64,000 bases of DNA from Actinomadura coerulea. Lineage in GTDB: Bacteria > Actinomycetota > Actinomycetes > Streptosporangiales > Streptosporangiaceae. Below the pieces are notes generated by a model. That model did no database searches. It was not told the DNA's origin and saw only the letters and a list, made by a program, of their open reading frames with translations. The position numbers and the translations under genes are program-made. The DNA lies in contig NZ_JACHMQ010000001.1 of the NCBI RefSeq assembly GCF_014208105.1, positions 3,410,001 through 3,474,000 of the forward strand, given 5' to 3'. Below are positions 17,499-29,350 of this stretch, piece after piece; within the stretch, counting starts at the first letter, position 1, and the number at the start of each line of letters is the position of its first letter.

Positions 17499-18350
17499 GT
17501 GCGTTTTCGGCGGCTTGCCGCGGTCGCGACGATTGTGCTGGTGCTCGCCGTGCTCGCCGGATGCGGCGGCGCGCCGCCCCGGGAGCAGCGGTCGCGGATG
17601 GAGGTCGTCCTCCTGCCCGACGGCGGCGCCCACGTCGACCTGTACGCGGCGGGGCGGCTCCGGTCGGACGCCGAGGTGCGGGCCCTCGCGGGACGGGTCG
17701 CCGGGGCGCTGTTCCCCCGCGCAGAGCGGGTCCGCGTCCGCACGAGGAAAGACCGCGGAGCCCCGTTCGCCCGCGCCGAAATCGCCCGCGCCTACCGGAC
17801 GGGGCACAGGCCGTTCCTGCGAATCGACACTTCCGGCGCGGCGCGCGAACTCGTGGCGCGGGGTTTCGACGATACGGCCATGCAATTGCGGCTTCCGCCG
17901 GTATCCGTAACTGCGAGTCCCGACATTTCCGGGAATCGACGCTGGCACCTGCGCGAAGGCGGGGCGCCGCCCGTCATCCGGGTCGGCATGAGGCCGCGGC
18001 CGGAACGCTGGTACGGCGTGATGGCGCTGCCCGCGCTGGGAGCGCTGGGGGTGGCGCTGGCCTTCTTCGTCCGGCGCCGCGCGCTGGCGGCGCCCGCGGC
18101 CGGGCTCGCCGTCGCCGCCGCCCTCCTGGCGCTGCCGCTGGGCGCGGGACGGCGCGGCGCCGACCTCGGCGTCGCGGGCCTGCTCGGCGGGACGGCCCTG
18201 GACGTGGCGTCCGTGGCGCCGCTCACCGCCCTGCCCCTCGGCATGCCCGCCGCGATGCTGCTGGGCGCCATGGCCGTCCGGGGCCTGCGCGGCCCCGCCG
18301 TGCGGCACGAGCACGAGGCGCCGCCGCGCGACACCGGCGCGTTCTGGTGA
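17499..18350 (+). CDS. Membrane lipoprotein of unknown function
   Basis: 283 aa, GTG start (VRFRRLAAV). The N-terminal signal peptide ends in the lipobox LAGC (Cys ~22). An extracytoplasmic region of ~140 residues follows, and the C-terminal part has about four hydrophobic segments beginning GVMALPALGALGVALAFF. Mixed lipoprotein and membrane topology is seen. The gene is not recognised. Confidence 0.7.
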   Translation: MRFRRLAAVATIVLVLAVLAGCGGAPPREQRSRMEVVLLPDGGAHVDLYAAGRLRSDAEVRALAGRVAGALFPRAERVRVRTRKDRGAPFARAEIARAYRTGHRPFLRIDTSGAARELVARGFDDTAMQLRLPPVSVTASPDISGNRRWHLREGGAPPVIRVGMRPRPERWYGVMALPALGALGVALAFFVRRRALAAPAAGLAVAAALLALPLGAGRRGADLGVAGLLGGTALDVASVAPLTALPLGMPAAMLLGAMAVRGLRGPAVRHEHEAPPRDTGAFW

Positions 18351-18404
18351 CCTTGCGCGCAGCGGCATGCTCGCCCAGGGTCGATTGATCGTAAACTGAG
18401 GGTC

Positions 18405-18977
18405 ATGTCCGGCGATCGCCCCTCATGCACCTGCGTGATGTGCCGTGACTACGGCGACCGCGACCGCCTGGACAACTTCCAGCTCCGCACGATCGTGCAC
18501 ATCACCCAGTACGGGTGGAGCGTCGTCCTCGTCCAGCCGGACGAGGACGGCTCCGGCTGGGCCTACACGGTCGGACTGTGGCACAGCCACGGCGCGCCCG
18601 AACTCGCGATGTTCGGCGGCGACGTGTACGAGACGGAAGAGATCCTCAACATGCTCGGCCGCGAGACCGCCGGGGGGCGCGCCCCCGCCGACGGCGAGCG
18701 CCGCGACGGCGTCGTGCGCGGGCAGCAGGCGGCCTTCCGGAACGTCGAACAGGACTGGTCCGTCGGGCTGTTCGGCGGCGCCGTGGCGTTCTACCGGCGT
18801 CCGCCGCCGATCCTCCAGGTCGTCTGGCCCAACGGGAACGGCCTGTTCCCGTGGCAGCCCGGCACCGACCTGCCGTTCCGGCACGCCCAGCCGTGGCTGT
18901 GGCTCCACCCGCGCCAGCATCCGGTCGGCGCCTGGACGCGGCGGCTGTCCGGCCGGCGGTCCGAGTGGCGGCTCTGA
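18405..18977 (+). CDS. DUF4262 domain protein
   Basis: 190 aa. It starts with a cysteine pair CTCVMC, then IVHITQYGWSVVLVQPDEDGSGWAYTVGLWHSHGAPELAMFG, which is the DUF4262 signature. Later come FPWQPG and RHAQPWLW. The family is common in actinobacteria, cytoplasmic, and of unknown function. The GNAT gene follows 40 bases downstream and may be co-transcribed. Confidence 0.85.
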   Translation: MSGDRPSCTCVMCRDYGDRDRLDNFQLRTIVHITQYGWSVVLVQPDEDGSGWAYTVGLWHSHGAPELAMFGGDVYETEEILNMLGRETAGGRAPADGERRDGVVRGQQAAFRNVEQDWSVGLFGGAVAFYRRPPPILQVVWPNGNGLFPWQPGTDLPFRHAQPWLWLHPRQHPVGAWTRRLSGRRSEWRL

Positions 18978-19016
18978 CGGCCGCGGCGCGGGCCCGCGAG
19001 AGCATACGATCGGCGG

Positions 19017-19601
19017 GTGTACGGGCCGATCGCCGACACGATCCGCACCCAGCGCCTCGTCCTGGAGCCGCTGGCGGTCCACCACGCGGACGAGATGGCC
19101 CCCGTCCTGGACGATCCGCGCCTGCACCGCCACATCGGCGGCGAGCCCCTCACGCGCGAGGAGCTGCGCGCCCGCTACGCGCACCTGGTCGCGGGCCCGG
19201 CGCCCTACCACCAGGAGTGGTGGCTGAACTGGATCGTCCGCCGCGCCCGGGACGGGCAGGCCGTCGGGTACGTGCAGGCGACGGTCACCCCGGCGCCGCC
19301 GGGGTTCCCCGTGACGTCCCCCTCGGCCGGGTCGACGGTCACGCCGGGCCCGCCGCGGCTCATCGCGTCGGTCGCCTGGGTGATCGGCATGCCGTACCAG
19401 GGGTTCGGGTTCGCCACCGAGGCCGCCCGCGCGCTGCTGGACTGGCTCGCGGCGCACGGCGTGCGCGACGTCGTCGCGACCGTGCACCCGGACAACCGCG
19501 CGTCCGCGGCCGTCGCGTCCAGGATCGGGCTGCGCCTGACCGGGGAGACCCGCGACGAGGAGATCGTCTGGCGCCTCCCCCGCGGCGCCGCGCCGGAATG
19601 A
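19017..19601 (+). CDS. GNAT N-acetyltransferase, RimJ/RimL type
   Basis: 194 aa, GTG start. TIRTQRLVLEPLAVHHADEM is the usual N-terminal strand-helix. The acetyl-CoA pyrophosphate loop is VIGMPYQGFGFATEAARALLDW (V..QG.G.A.EA), followed by VVATVHPDNRASAAVASRIGLRLTGE. It resembles acetyltransferases acting on protein N-termini or small amines. The substrate is unknown. Confidence 0.88.
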   Translation: MYGPIADTIRTQRLVLEPLAVHHADEMAPVLDDPRLHRHIGGEPLTREELRARYAHLVAGPAPYHQEWWLNWIVRRARDGQAVGYVQATVTPAPPGFPVTSPSAGSTVTPGPPRLIASVAWVIGMPYQGFGFATEAARALLDWLAAHGVRDVVATVHPDNRASAAVASRIGLRLTGETRDEEIVWRLPRGAAPE

Positions 19602-19691
19602 CACGCGTGGTGAAAGGCCTCGACGCGCGGGGAAGGGTGCGGGTAGGCCACAATCGACGGGCCGGACGAACCGGCCGAGGGTTGGAGGAGC

Positions 19692-21800
<2,109 letters not shown>

Positions 21801-21810
21801 GCCGCGGGGC

Positions 21811-22212
21811 TCACGCCCGGCCGACCTCCATCGCGGTCAGGAAGACCAGGACGAACGTCGCGACCGCCACCGCGCCGTGGACGGCGACCGCCGCGGCCGG
21901 GAACGCCTGCTCCGCGCCCCTGGCGTGGCGGCCGCCGCGGCCGACGAGCCAGCGGGTGAACAGCAGCAGCCCCTGGAAGATGACGACGAGCAGGGCCGCG
22001 AAGGCGACCCAGGCGTAGACGGCGTTCCCCGTCACCACGTAGGCGACCCACACGGCCAGGCCCGCGACGGCCGAGAGCGGATGCCCCGCCACGACCAGCC
22101 GCGGGAACCGCGTCACCTTGGTCGAACGCCCTCCGTTGACCAGCCACACGACCAGCAGATACCCGCCCGCGACGGCGGCGATGATCCACGCGCCCAATGC
22201 GGCGTACTCCAC
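21811..22212 (-). CDS. Four-helix integral membrane protein
   Basis: 133 aa, mostly hydrophobic: segments near residues 4-24, 44-62, 66-88 and 105-127. A short charged loop NGGRSTKVTRFPRL lies between the first two. It is not assigned to a family. It is convergent with glgX with a 10-base gap. Confidence 0.65.
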   Translation of the reverse strand: MEYAALGAWIIAAVAGGYLLVVWLVNGGRSTKVTRFPRLVVAGHPLSAVAGLAVWVAYVVTGNAVYAWVAFAALLVVIFQGLLLFTRWLVGRGGRHARGAEQAFPAAAVAVHGAVAVATFVLVFLTAMEVGRA

Positions 22213-22382
22213 CCCCGCTCCTTTCGTGAGAATCTCACCCGTCCCCCTGCCGACTAGTGTCGCTCCCCAAGGCTTCCGGCATGACGGATTCGTACAGATT
22301 GGGGACAGACGGTCACCACGCCGGGCTGGGCGGGCAGGTGGCCGGGCCGTTTCTCACGCGGGTCGCGGCCGCCGGGCTCGCG

Positions 22383-23081
22383 CTACCTCCGCAACCGGTA
22401 GCGGAGGAACAGCACGCCCTCGTCCAGGTAGAGGGCGGCCGGGTCGAGCGGTACCTCGGCGTCCAGTCCCTCCAGCAGGCGGGTGTGGCGCGCGCTCCCA
22501 AGGAGGGCGGGCGCGATGTTGAGGCACAGCTCGTCCACAAGGGAGGCCCTGATGAGCGCGGTGGCCAGGGACGGACCGCCCTCGCAGAGGAGATGCTCGT
22601 AGCCGAGGTCCTCGCGCAGGGCTTCCACGGCGGCGGGGAGATCGACGTCGTCGTCGCCTTCCGCGACCACCCGGAGGTGGCCGGGGACCCCGGCCCTGGC
22701 GGTCCGGGTCGTCACGACCACGGTGGGCGTCTCGGCCTCGTGGAACAGCGGGAGAGTCCAGTCCAGGTCGAGGGAGCGGCTCACCACCACGATGGGGGCC
22801 GGCGGCCCGCCGCGGCGGGCGCGCAGGTCGCCGCGCAGGCGCGCCGGGCCGAGGCGCCCGGTGCGGACGGTACCGGCGCCGACGAGGATCGCGCCGGCCA
22901 GGGCGCGCAGGGTCCGGAAGACGCGGAAGTCGGCGGCGCCGCCGAGGCCGTCGGTCCAGCCCTCGGCGTCGGTGACGGACCCGTCCGCGCTCATGACCAT
23001 GCCGAGCCGCAGGCGCGGCGGATCCCCGTAGGCCTCGTAGGGATCGACGTCGGCGGCGGGTTCGGGCAGCAGACGGCGCAT
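22383..23081 (-). CDS. RibD C-terminal/pyrimidine reductase family protein
   Basis: 232 aa. LRLGMVMSADGSVTDAEGWTDGLG and VFRTLRALAGAILVGAGTVR are the opening blocks of the RibD C-terminal (DHFR-like) reductase family. LLCEGGPSLATALIRASLVDELCLNIAP is the conserved NADPH-domain block. Such enzymes reduce the riboflavin intermediate or related pyrimidines. No riboflavin genes are nearby, so the substrate is uncertain. The gene is divergent from the DNA ligase, 63 bases away. Confidence 0.88.
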   Translation of the reverse strand: MRRLLPEPAADVDPYEAYGDPPRLRLGMVMSADGSVTDAEGWTDGLGGAADFRVFRTLRALAGAILVGAGTVRTGRLGPARLRGDLRARRGGPPAPIVVVSRSLDLDWTLPLFHEAETPTVVVTTRTARAGVPGHLRVVAEGDDDVDLPAAVEALREDLGYEHLLCEGGPSLATALIRASLVDELCLNIAPALLGSARHTRLLEGLDAEVPLDPAALYLDEGVLFLRYRLRR

Positions 23082-23144
23082 GACCTGCACGTTATCGGAC
23101 CCCCGGAACCCGCTTTTGTCGGTGCGGGGGCGCAAGATGGGGGC

Positions 23145-24236
23145 ATGGACCTGCCGATCAGCCCGCCGCTGCCGCCGATGCTGGCCAAGGCGGTCAAGAC
23201 CATGCCCAAGGGCGACCTGCTGTACGAGCCGAAGTGGGACGGGTTCCGCTGCATCGTCTTCCGCGACGGTGACGAGGTGGAGCTGTCCAGCCGCGGGGAG
23301 AAGCCGCTCACCCGCTACTTCCCCGAGCTGGTCGAGGCGGTGCGGCGCGAGCTGCCCGAGCGGTGCGTGGTGGACGGCGAGATCGTGCTCCCCCGGGGGA
23401 CGCGCCTCGACTTCGACGCCCTCCAGCAGCGCATCCACCCGGCCGCGTCGCGGGTCAAGCTCCTGTCGGAGCAGACTCCCGCGTCGTTCGTGGCCTTCGA
23501 CCTGCTCGCCCTCGGCGACGAGTCGCTGATGGAGGTGCCGCTCGGCGAGCGGCGGCGGCGGCTCGCCGGCACCCTCGCCGGGGTGAAGGCGCCGATCCAC
23601 GTCACGCCCGCCTCCGACTCCTACGAACTCGCGCTGCGCTGGTTCGACGAGTTCGAGGGCGCCGGGCTGGACGGCGTCATCGCCAAGCCGCGCGACACCG
23701 CGTACGAGCCCGACAAGCGCGTGCTGTTCAAGGTCAAGCACGAGCGGACGGCCGACTGCGTGGTGGCGGGCTTCCGCTGGCACAAGTCGGGGCCCATCGT
23801 GGGGTCGCTGCTGCTCGGGCTGTACAACACCGACGGCAGTCTCCAGCACGTCGGCGTCGCGGCCTCGTTCACGATGAAGCGCCGCGCCGAACTCGTCGAG
23901 GAGTTGCAGCCCTACCGGCTGGAGGACCTGTCCCAGCACCCGTGGGCCGAGTGGGCGAGCCAGACGGAGGCGACCGCCGACCGCATGCCCGGGGCGGTCT
24001 CCCGCTGGACCGGCAAGAAGGACCTCAGCTGGGTTCCGCTGCGCCCGGAGCTGGTGGTCGAGGTGGCGTACGAGGCGATGGAGGGCGACCGGTTCCGGCA
24101 CACCGCGCGGTTCCGCAACTGGCGCCCCGACCGGACGCCCGCCTCCTGCACCTACGCCCAGCTAGAGGTGCCGGTGGCCTACGACCTCGACGACATCTTC
24201 ACCGGCCCCGCGACAAGCCCGCGCATGGACCGCTGA
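23145..24236 (+). CDS. ligC: ATP-dependent DNA ligase (LigC type)
   Basis: 363 aa. The adenylation domain has K30 in EPKWDGFRC (motif I, KxDG). FVAFDLLALG and LDGVIAKPRD follow, with FKVKHERTADCVVAGFRW as motif V. An OB-fold reaches the C-terminus, ending with CTYAQLEVPVAYDL. The length and lack of polymerase or nuclease domains fit the stand-alone LigC of mycobacteria and relatives, used in minor repair and end-joining routes. A LigD-type polymerase lies at 34688. Confidence 0.93.
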   Translation: MDLPISPPLPPMLAKAVKTMPKGDLLYEPKWDGFRCIVFRDGDEVELSSRGEKPLTRYFPELVEAVRRELPERCVVDGEIVLPRGTRLDFDALQQRIHPAASRVKLLSEQTPASFVAFDLLALGDESLMEVPLGERRRRLAGTLAGVKAPIHVTPASDSYELALRWFDEFEGAGLDGVIAKPRDTAYEPDKRVLFKVKHERTADCVVAGFRWHKSGPIVGSLLLGLYNTDGSLQHVGVAASFTMKRRAELVEELQPYRLEDLSQHPWAEWASQTEATADRMPGAVSRWTGKKDLSWVPLRPELVVEVAYEAMEGDRFRHTARFRNWRPDRTPASCTYAQLEVPVAYDLDDIFTGPATSPRMDR

Positions 24237-24253
24237 GCCCGTCCCCGGGCCGG

Positions 24254-24290
24254 GGCCGGCCGGGGCGCGTCCGCGCGTCCCCGGCCGGCC
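24254..24290. terminator. Bidirectional terminator between ligC and phoD
   Basis: Arms GGCCGGCCGGGG (24254-24265) and CCCCGGCCGGCC (24279-24290) pair perfectly, and CGCG/CGCG extends the stem inward past a bulged T. It lies between two convergent stop codons. Confidence 0.8.
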
Positions 24291-24295
24291 GGTTC

Positions 24296-25987
24296 TCAGG
24301 GCTGGGTCTCGTTGCGGACGGTCTGCCGGATCACGTCCTGGTCCGGCTGCGCCGCCGCCTTCGCCGAGGCGTAGGGCCGCAGGTAGGCCTGGTTGACGCC
24401 GGGGACGCGGTCCTCGATGACGAACGTCGCCTTGGTGGAGATGCCGGCGCCCGGGGTCCGGACGGTCGGGAGGGTCTTGAAGTCGGCCCTCATCTCCTCC
24501 TTGTCGATCCTCGTCATCACGTAGCCGCGCTGGTTGTTGTAGAAGCGCAGATGCGGGTTGATCTTGAGGTAGGGGTGGTCGGCCGGGTTGGAGTCCTTGC
24601 CGTCGCCGGTGCTGGTGATGGAGGTGCACACCAGTTCCGAACCGACCGTCCTGGACTCCGGGTCGTCGTAGTCGGCCTTCAGGTCGCTCGCCCAGTGGGC
24701 GTGGACGTCGCCGGTGAGGACGACGGGGTTGCGGACCCCGGCGTCCAGCCAGCCCTTGGTGATCCGGTCGCGGGAGGCGGCGTAGCCGTCCCAGGAGTCC
24801 ATCGAGGTCTTCTTGACGGGCCCGGCGGTGTTGTCGCGCTGGGCGAAGAACACCTGCTGGCCGAGGACGTCCCACCGGGCGGTGGAGCGGCGGAAGCCGT
24901 CGAGCAGCCACTTCTCCTGCTCGCCGCCGGTGATGGAGCGCTTGGGGTCGGTGGCGGCGGGGCAGTCCTTGTAGCCGTCGCCGCAGCCCTGGTCGTCGCG
25001 GAACTGGCGGGTGTCGAGCATGTGGAAGTTGGCCAGCCGGCCCCACCGCACCCGCCGGTAGACCTGGATGTCCGGGCCGTCGGGGACGGACCGCCGGCGC
25101 AGCGGCATGTTCTCGTAGTACGCCTTGAACGCGGCGGCGCGGCGGGCGCGGAAGTCGTCGTAGGAGGGGGTGTCGGAGCCCTCCTCGGGGATGGAGCCGG
25201 CCCAGTTGTTCTCGACCTCGTGGTCGTCGAACACGACGAGCCAGGGGGCGGCCTGGTGCGCGGCCTGGAGGTCGCGGTCGGTCTTGTACTGGGCGTGCCG
25301 CAGCCGGTAGTCCGCCAGCGTGACCGTCTCCGGGCCCTCGTGGTCGCGGACGTTGCCGCCCGGGATCGTGTAGACGCCCTTCTTGTACTCGTACTGGTAG
25401 TCGCCCAGGTGCAGGACGAGGTCGGGGTTCTCCTCGGCCAGCCGCCGGTATGCGGTGAAGTAGCCGTGCTCGAACTGCGAGCAACTCACGAAGGCCATCG
25501 CGAGGGCGGGGCCGAAGGTGGCCGGGTGGGGGGCGGTGCGCGTCCGCCCGACCGGGGAGACGTGGCCTTCCACGCGGAACCGGTACCAGTAGTCGCGGCC
25601 GGGGCGCAGGCCGTTCAGCTCGACGTGGACGGAGTGGGCGCCGTCGGGGCGGGCGGCGGCGGTGCCGCGCCGGTCGATGCGGCGGAACCGGGAGTCGGAG
25701 GAGACCTCCCAGCGGACGGGGACGGTCCGGGCGGGCATGCCGCCGAGGCCGTCCTCGGCGTGCGGGTCCAGGGCCAGGCGGGTCCAGAGGACGAACCCGT
25801 CGGGTTCCGGGTCGCCGGAGGCGACGCCGAGGGTGAACGGGTCGGCGGGCAGGGCGCGGCCGCGGGGGGCCGCGTGGGCGGTGCCGGGCACGCCGCTCAC
25901 GGCGACGGCGGTGAGGAGTCCGCTGGTGGCGAGCCCGCTGGAGGCGAGGAAGGCGCGCCGGTTCAGCGGGCGGGCGGAGTCGGCCAT
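24296..25987 (-). CDS. phoD: Secreted alkaline phosphatase PhoD
   Basis: 563 aa. The N-terminus has a twin-arginine signal NRRAFLASSG followed by a hydrophobic stretch ending ...AHA. TLGVASGDPEPDGFVLWTRL opens the PhoD N-terminal domain. The metal-site blocks SCSQFEHGYFTAYR, LHLGDYQYEYKKG, FDDHEVENNWAG and LTGDVHAHWAS are all there. It is a Ca/Fe-dependent phosphodiesterase/phosphomonoesterase exported folded by Tat. It is usually induced by phosphate starvation; no clear PHO box was identified in the short upstream region. Confidence 0.95.
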   Translation of the reverse strand: MADSARPLNRRAFLASSGLATSGLLTAVAVSGVPGTAHAAPRGRALPADPFTLGVASGDPEPDGFVLWTRLALDPHAEDGLGGMPARTVPVRWEVSSDSRFRRIDRRGTAAARPDGAHSVHVELNGLRPGRDYWYRFRVEGHVSPVGRTRTAPHPATFGPALAMAFVSCSQFEHGYFTAYRRLAEENPDLVLHLGDYQYEYKKGVYTIPGGNVRDHEGPETVTLADYRLRHAQYKTDRDLQAAHQAAPWLVVFDDHEVENNWAGSIPEEGSDTPSYDDFRARRAAAFKAYYENMPLRRRSVPDGPDIQVYRRVRWGRLANFHMLDTRQFRDDQGCGDGYKDCPAATDPKRSITGGEQEKWLLDGFRRSTARWDVLGQQVFFAQRDNTAGPVKKTSMDSWDGYAASRDRITKGWLDAGVRNPVVLTGDVHAHWASDLKADYDDPESRTVGSELVCTSITSTGDGKDSNPADHPYLKINPHLRFYNNQRGYVMTRIDKEEMRADFKTLPTVRTPGAGISTKATFVIEDRVPGVNQAYLRPYASAKAAAQPDQDVIRQTVRNETQP

Positions 25988-26205
25988 GGAGAGGTGACCT
26001 TTCGGAGGGGTCCGGCAGTGCTGCTCGCCGACAGCCTCACGAAGATCGATGTCCAGGGGGTTCCGCGCGGATGACGCCCGCCACAACACAGACGATCTTT
26101 TGGACGGCGCTAGAGGATCACACTCGGCGCGGAAAAGTGCTAGACTACTGAGTCGCAAACGCGCATACAGATAGTCCACCCTATGAATAGGAGTGTAGCC
26201 TACGC

Positions 26206-28617
26206 ATGGGACATCGTCAAGCGGGCGCTGTCAACCCCGAACGGGCAGAGAAGGCGGCGCAGGCCGTCGTGCGCGTCGAGCAGGAGTACGTGTCCCGCGC
26301 GTACGCGCGGCTCGACACCGAGCGCGCCAGGACCGCGACCGCGCTGCGCGAGGGGCCGGCGGCGGGCGGCGGCGCCGCCTTCCAGGCGCGGGTCGAGAGC
26401 GCCATCGCCACCGACGAGGCGGCCCGGCGGCTCGTCCAGCTGAACGCCGTCGAGCACGGCCTGTGCTTCGGGCGCATCGACCACCGCGCGGACGCGGACG
26501 GCTCCGGCGACACCTTCTACATCGGCCGCATCGGACTGCGCGACGAGGACCACGAGCCCGTCCTGATCGACTGGCGCGCCGCCGCGGCCCGGCCGTTCTA
26601 CACCGCCACGCCGGGGGCGCCCGGCACGCTCGCGCGCCGCCGGCACCTGCACCTGCGCCGGCGCGAGGTCGTCCGGCTGGACGACGAGGTGTTCGACCTG
26701 GAGGGCCTGGACGAGTCCGAGCGCGGCGGCATCGTCGGCGAGGCCGCCCTGCTCGCCACCCTCCGCCGCGGCAGGACGGGACGGATGAGCGACGTCGTCG
26801 CGACCATCCAGGAGGAGCAGGACCAGGTCATCCGCTCCGGCCTCCAAGGGGTGCTGGTCGTCCAGGGCGGGCCGGGCACCGGCAAGACGGTCGCCGCCCT
26901 CCACCGGGCCGCCTACCTCCTCTACACGCACCGCGACGTCCTGGAGCGCCGCGGCGTCCTCATCGTGGGGCCGAACGCCACGTTCCTGCGCTACATCGAG
27001 CAGGTGCTGCCCGGCCTCGGCGAGACGGACGTCGCCCTGGCCACGGTCGGCGAGCTGTACCCGGGGCTCAGGGCGACGGCGGGCGAGGTCCCCGCGGCCG
27101 CCGTGGTCAAGGGCGGCCTCCGCATGGCCGACCTCGTGCAGGCGGCCGTCCACGACCGGCAGCGCGTCCCCGACGGGGGCCTGCGCGTCGAGGCCGACGG
27201 CCTGACCCTGGTCGTGGAGGCCGGCAGGTGCGAGCAGATCCGTGATCGCGCCCGCGCCCTGCGCGCCCCGCACAACATCCAGCGGCGCCGCTTCGTCCAC
27301 GACATGCTGGAGGCGCTGGCCTTCGACCGGGCCGAGCAGTTCGACCGCATCATGGACGAGCCCCTCGAAGAGATCGCCAAGTCCGGCGGGCTGCCCGGCT
27401 GGCTCCAGGAGCTGATCGACGAGGCCGAGGACGAGCCCCTTCTCGACGAGACCGACCTCCGCCTGGCCAAGGAGGCTCTCTGGCAGGACCCGGCCGTCAG
27501 GTCCGCCCTGGACGAGCTCTGGCCCGACCTGACGCCCGAGCGGCTCCTCAGCGATCTCTACGCCTCCCCGGAGGCCCTCGCGCGCGCGGGCGCCGAGGCC
27601 GGCCTCTCCCCCGACGAGCAGGCGCTCCTGCACCGCCCGTCCGGCTCGCCGTGGACGGTCTCGGACGTTCCCCTGCTGGACGAGGCCGCCGAGCTCCTCG
27701 GCAAGGACGACTCCGCCGACAAGGCCCGCGCGCGCCTGGCGGCGGCGAAGCGCGCCGAGGAGGAGCGCTACGCCCGCGAGGTCATGCAGACCACCGACGG
27801 CACCGAGATGATCCTGGCGAGCGACCTGATCTCCGCGAGCGAGCTGGCCGAGCGCCACAACGACGGCGGCCCGCGCCTCACCACCGCCCAGCGCGCCATG
27901 GCCGACCGCGAATGGGCCTACGGCCACGTCATCGTGGACGAGGCGCAGGAGCTGTCGGAGATGGCGTGGCGGACCGTGATGCGGCGCGTCCCGACGCGCT
28001 CCCTCACGGTCGTCGGCGACATCGCCCAGACCGGCAGCGCGGCGGGCGCGGCGTCGTGGGGCCAGATGCTCGACCGCTACGTCCCGGGCCGGTGGCGCGA
28101 GCAGCGGCTCATGGTCAACTACCGCACCCCGGCCGCGATCATGAAGGTCGCCGCGGACGTCCTGGCCGCCGTCGCCCCGGACCAGACGCCGCCCGAACCC
28201 GTCCGCGACGACGGGCCGCCGCCGGCGGCGGTCGCGCTTCCGGTCGAGGAGCTGCCGTCCCTGGTGCGCTCGGAGCTGGTCCTGGTGACCGGCGGCGAGG
28301 ACATCGGCGGCGCCTTCAAGGAGGGCCGCCTGGCCGTCATCGTCTCGGCGGCGCGCCACACCGGCGTCCTGCGGGCCCTCCCGGACGCCGCCGTCGGCGC
28401 CACCCCCGAGGCCCTCGACTCGCCCGTGGTCGTGCTGACCGCCGAGGAGGCCAAGGGCCTGGAGTTCGACTCGGTCGTCGTCGTCGACCCGTCCGGGATC
28501 CTCACCGAGTCGGCCAAGGGGGGCCAGGACCTCTACGTCGCCCTCACCAGGGCCACCCGCCGCCTGACGATCGTCCACGACGGCGACCTTCCGCCCCTGC
28601 TATCGGCTCTGGAGTAG
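26206..28617 (+). CDS. helD: HelD-like UvrD-superfamily ATPase
   Basis: 803 aa. Walker A GGPGTGKT lies near residue 224. FGRIDHRADADGSGDTFYIGRIGLRD and VLIDWRAAAARPFYTA are the HelD N-terminal blocks. VIVDEAQELSEMAWRTV is Walker B. TVVGDIAQTGSAAGAASW and LMVNYRTPAAIM follow, and LYVALTRATRRL is motif VI. HelD family proteins bind RNA polymerase and free it from stalled complexes using ATP. Some actinobacterial members (HelR) also protect from rifamycins; nothing seen here decides this. The last 18 bases overlap the convergent GntR gene. Confidence 0.93.
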   Translation: MGHRQAGAVNPERAEKAAQAVVRVEQEYVSRAYARLDTERARTATALREGPAAGGGAAFQARVESAIATDEAARRLVQLNAVEHGLCFGRIDHRADADGSGDTFYIGRIGLRDEDHEPVLIDWRAAAARPFYTATPGAPGTLARRRHLHLRRREVVRLDDEVFDLEGLDESERGGIVGEAALLATLRRGRTGRMSDVVATIQEEQDQVIRSGLQGVLVVQGGPGTGKTVAALHRAAYLLYTHRDVLERRGVLIVGPNATFLRYIEQVLPGLGETDVALATVGELYPGLRATAGEVPAAAVVKGGLRMADLVQAAVHDRQRVPDGGLRVEADGLTLVVEAGRCEQIRDRARALRAPHNIQRRRFVHDMLEALAFDRAEQFDRIMDEPLEEIAKSGGLPGWLQELIDEAEDEPLLDETDLRLAKEALWQDPAVRSALDELWPDLTPERLLSDLYASPEALARAGAEAGLSPDEQALLHRPSGSPWTVSDVPLLDEAAELLGKDDSADKARARLAAAKRAEEERYAREVMQTTDGTEMILASDLISASELAERHNDGGPRLTTAQRAMADREWAYGHVIVDEAQELSEMAWRTVMRRVPTRSLTVVGDIAQTGSAAGAASWGQMLDRYVPGRWREQRLMVNYRTPAAIMKVAADVLAAVAPDQTPPEPVRDDGPPPAAVALPVEELPSLVRSELVLVTGGEDIGGAFKEGRLAVIVSAARHTGVLRALPDAAVGATPEALDSPVVVLTAEEAKGLEFDSVVVVDPSGILTESAKGGQDLYVALTRATRRLTIVHDGDLPPLLSALE

Positions 28618-29307
28618 GCCGGCCAGGGTCCGGTCGAGCTCGGCCCTGATGGCGGCGCTCGCGGCCGCCGGATCCTGGGCGCGGACGGCCTCGACCAGGG
28701 CGGCGTGGGCCGCCCGGCCGTGGGCGTCGTCGGCCGCGCGGACGTCGACCAGGGCGGCGAGGTCGAGCAGGCCGTCGCGCAGGACGGGCACGAACCCGGC
28801 GTACAGGTCGGCGAGGACCGGGTTGTGCGCGGCGGCGACGACGGCGGTGTGCAGGGCGATGTCGGCGTCGATGAACGCCTCGACGCCGGGCCCGGCGCCT
28901 TCGCCGGCCAGGGCCGCGTCACGGTCGGCGAGCGCCCGGTCGAGAGCGTCGAGGTCGTCCGGCGTGCGGCGCCCGGCGGCCAGTTCGGCGGCGCGGACCT
29001 CCAGCATGGCGCGGATCTCGTAGACGTCGGCGACGGAGGCGCGGCGGAGCCGGGCGGGCCAGTCCTCGGCCGGCTCCGTCGCGGTGACGAAGACGCCCGC
29101 GCCCTGCCGGGCCTGCACGAGACCGGCCCCGGCCAGGGCGCGCAGGGCCTCGCGGACGGTGGAGCGGCCCACGCCCAGTTCCCCGGCGAGGGTCGTCTCG
29201 CCGGGCAGCCGCGTCCCGACCGGCCAGGCCCCGGCGGCGATCTGTTCGCGCAGGCGCTGCGCGGCCTGCTCGACGAGCGGGCTGGGACGGAGCGGGCCGA
29301 GCGGCAT
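28600..29307 (-). CDS. GntR regulator, FadR subfamily
   Basis: 235 aa. The winged helix reads LREQIAAGAWPVGTRLPGETTLAGELGVGRSTVREALRALAGAGLV. The C-terminal FCD domain starts at about residue 85 with DVYEIRAMLEVRAAELAA. It includes DADIALHTAVVAAAHNPVLADLY, with the Asp/His metal-site residues typical of FCD. It is divergent from leuA. The inverted repeat at 29351-29379 lies in the shared promoter region, so leucine or 2-oxoacid-linked control of leuA is plausible but inferred. Confidence 0.9.
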   Translation of the reverse strand: MPLGPLRPSPLVEQAAQRLREQIAAGAWPVGTRLPGETTLAGELGVGRSTVREALRALAGAGLVQARQGAGVFVTATEPAEDWPARLRRASVADVYEIRAMLEVRAAELAAGRRTPDDLDALDRALADRDAALAGEGAGPGVEAFIDADIALHTAVVAAAHNPVLADLYAGFVPVLRDGLLDLAALVDVRAADDAHGRAAHAALVEAVRAQDPAAASAAIRAELDRTLAGLLQSR

Positions 29308-29350
29308 CGGGAGTCCTCCGGGGACGGCGTCGGGGCCTCCAGGGTAGGCC

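Noticed and set aside
23363..26074. A 903-codon plus-strand frame running through ligC and phoD
   Set aside because: It overlaps two well-supported genes in other frames and its translation is low-complexity.
26040..26205. A rifamycin-associated element upstream of the HelD-like gene
   Set aside because: I could not match a known inverted repeat there; calling the protein HelR would go beyond the sequence.
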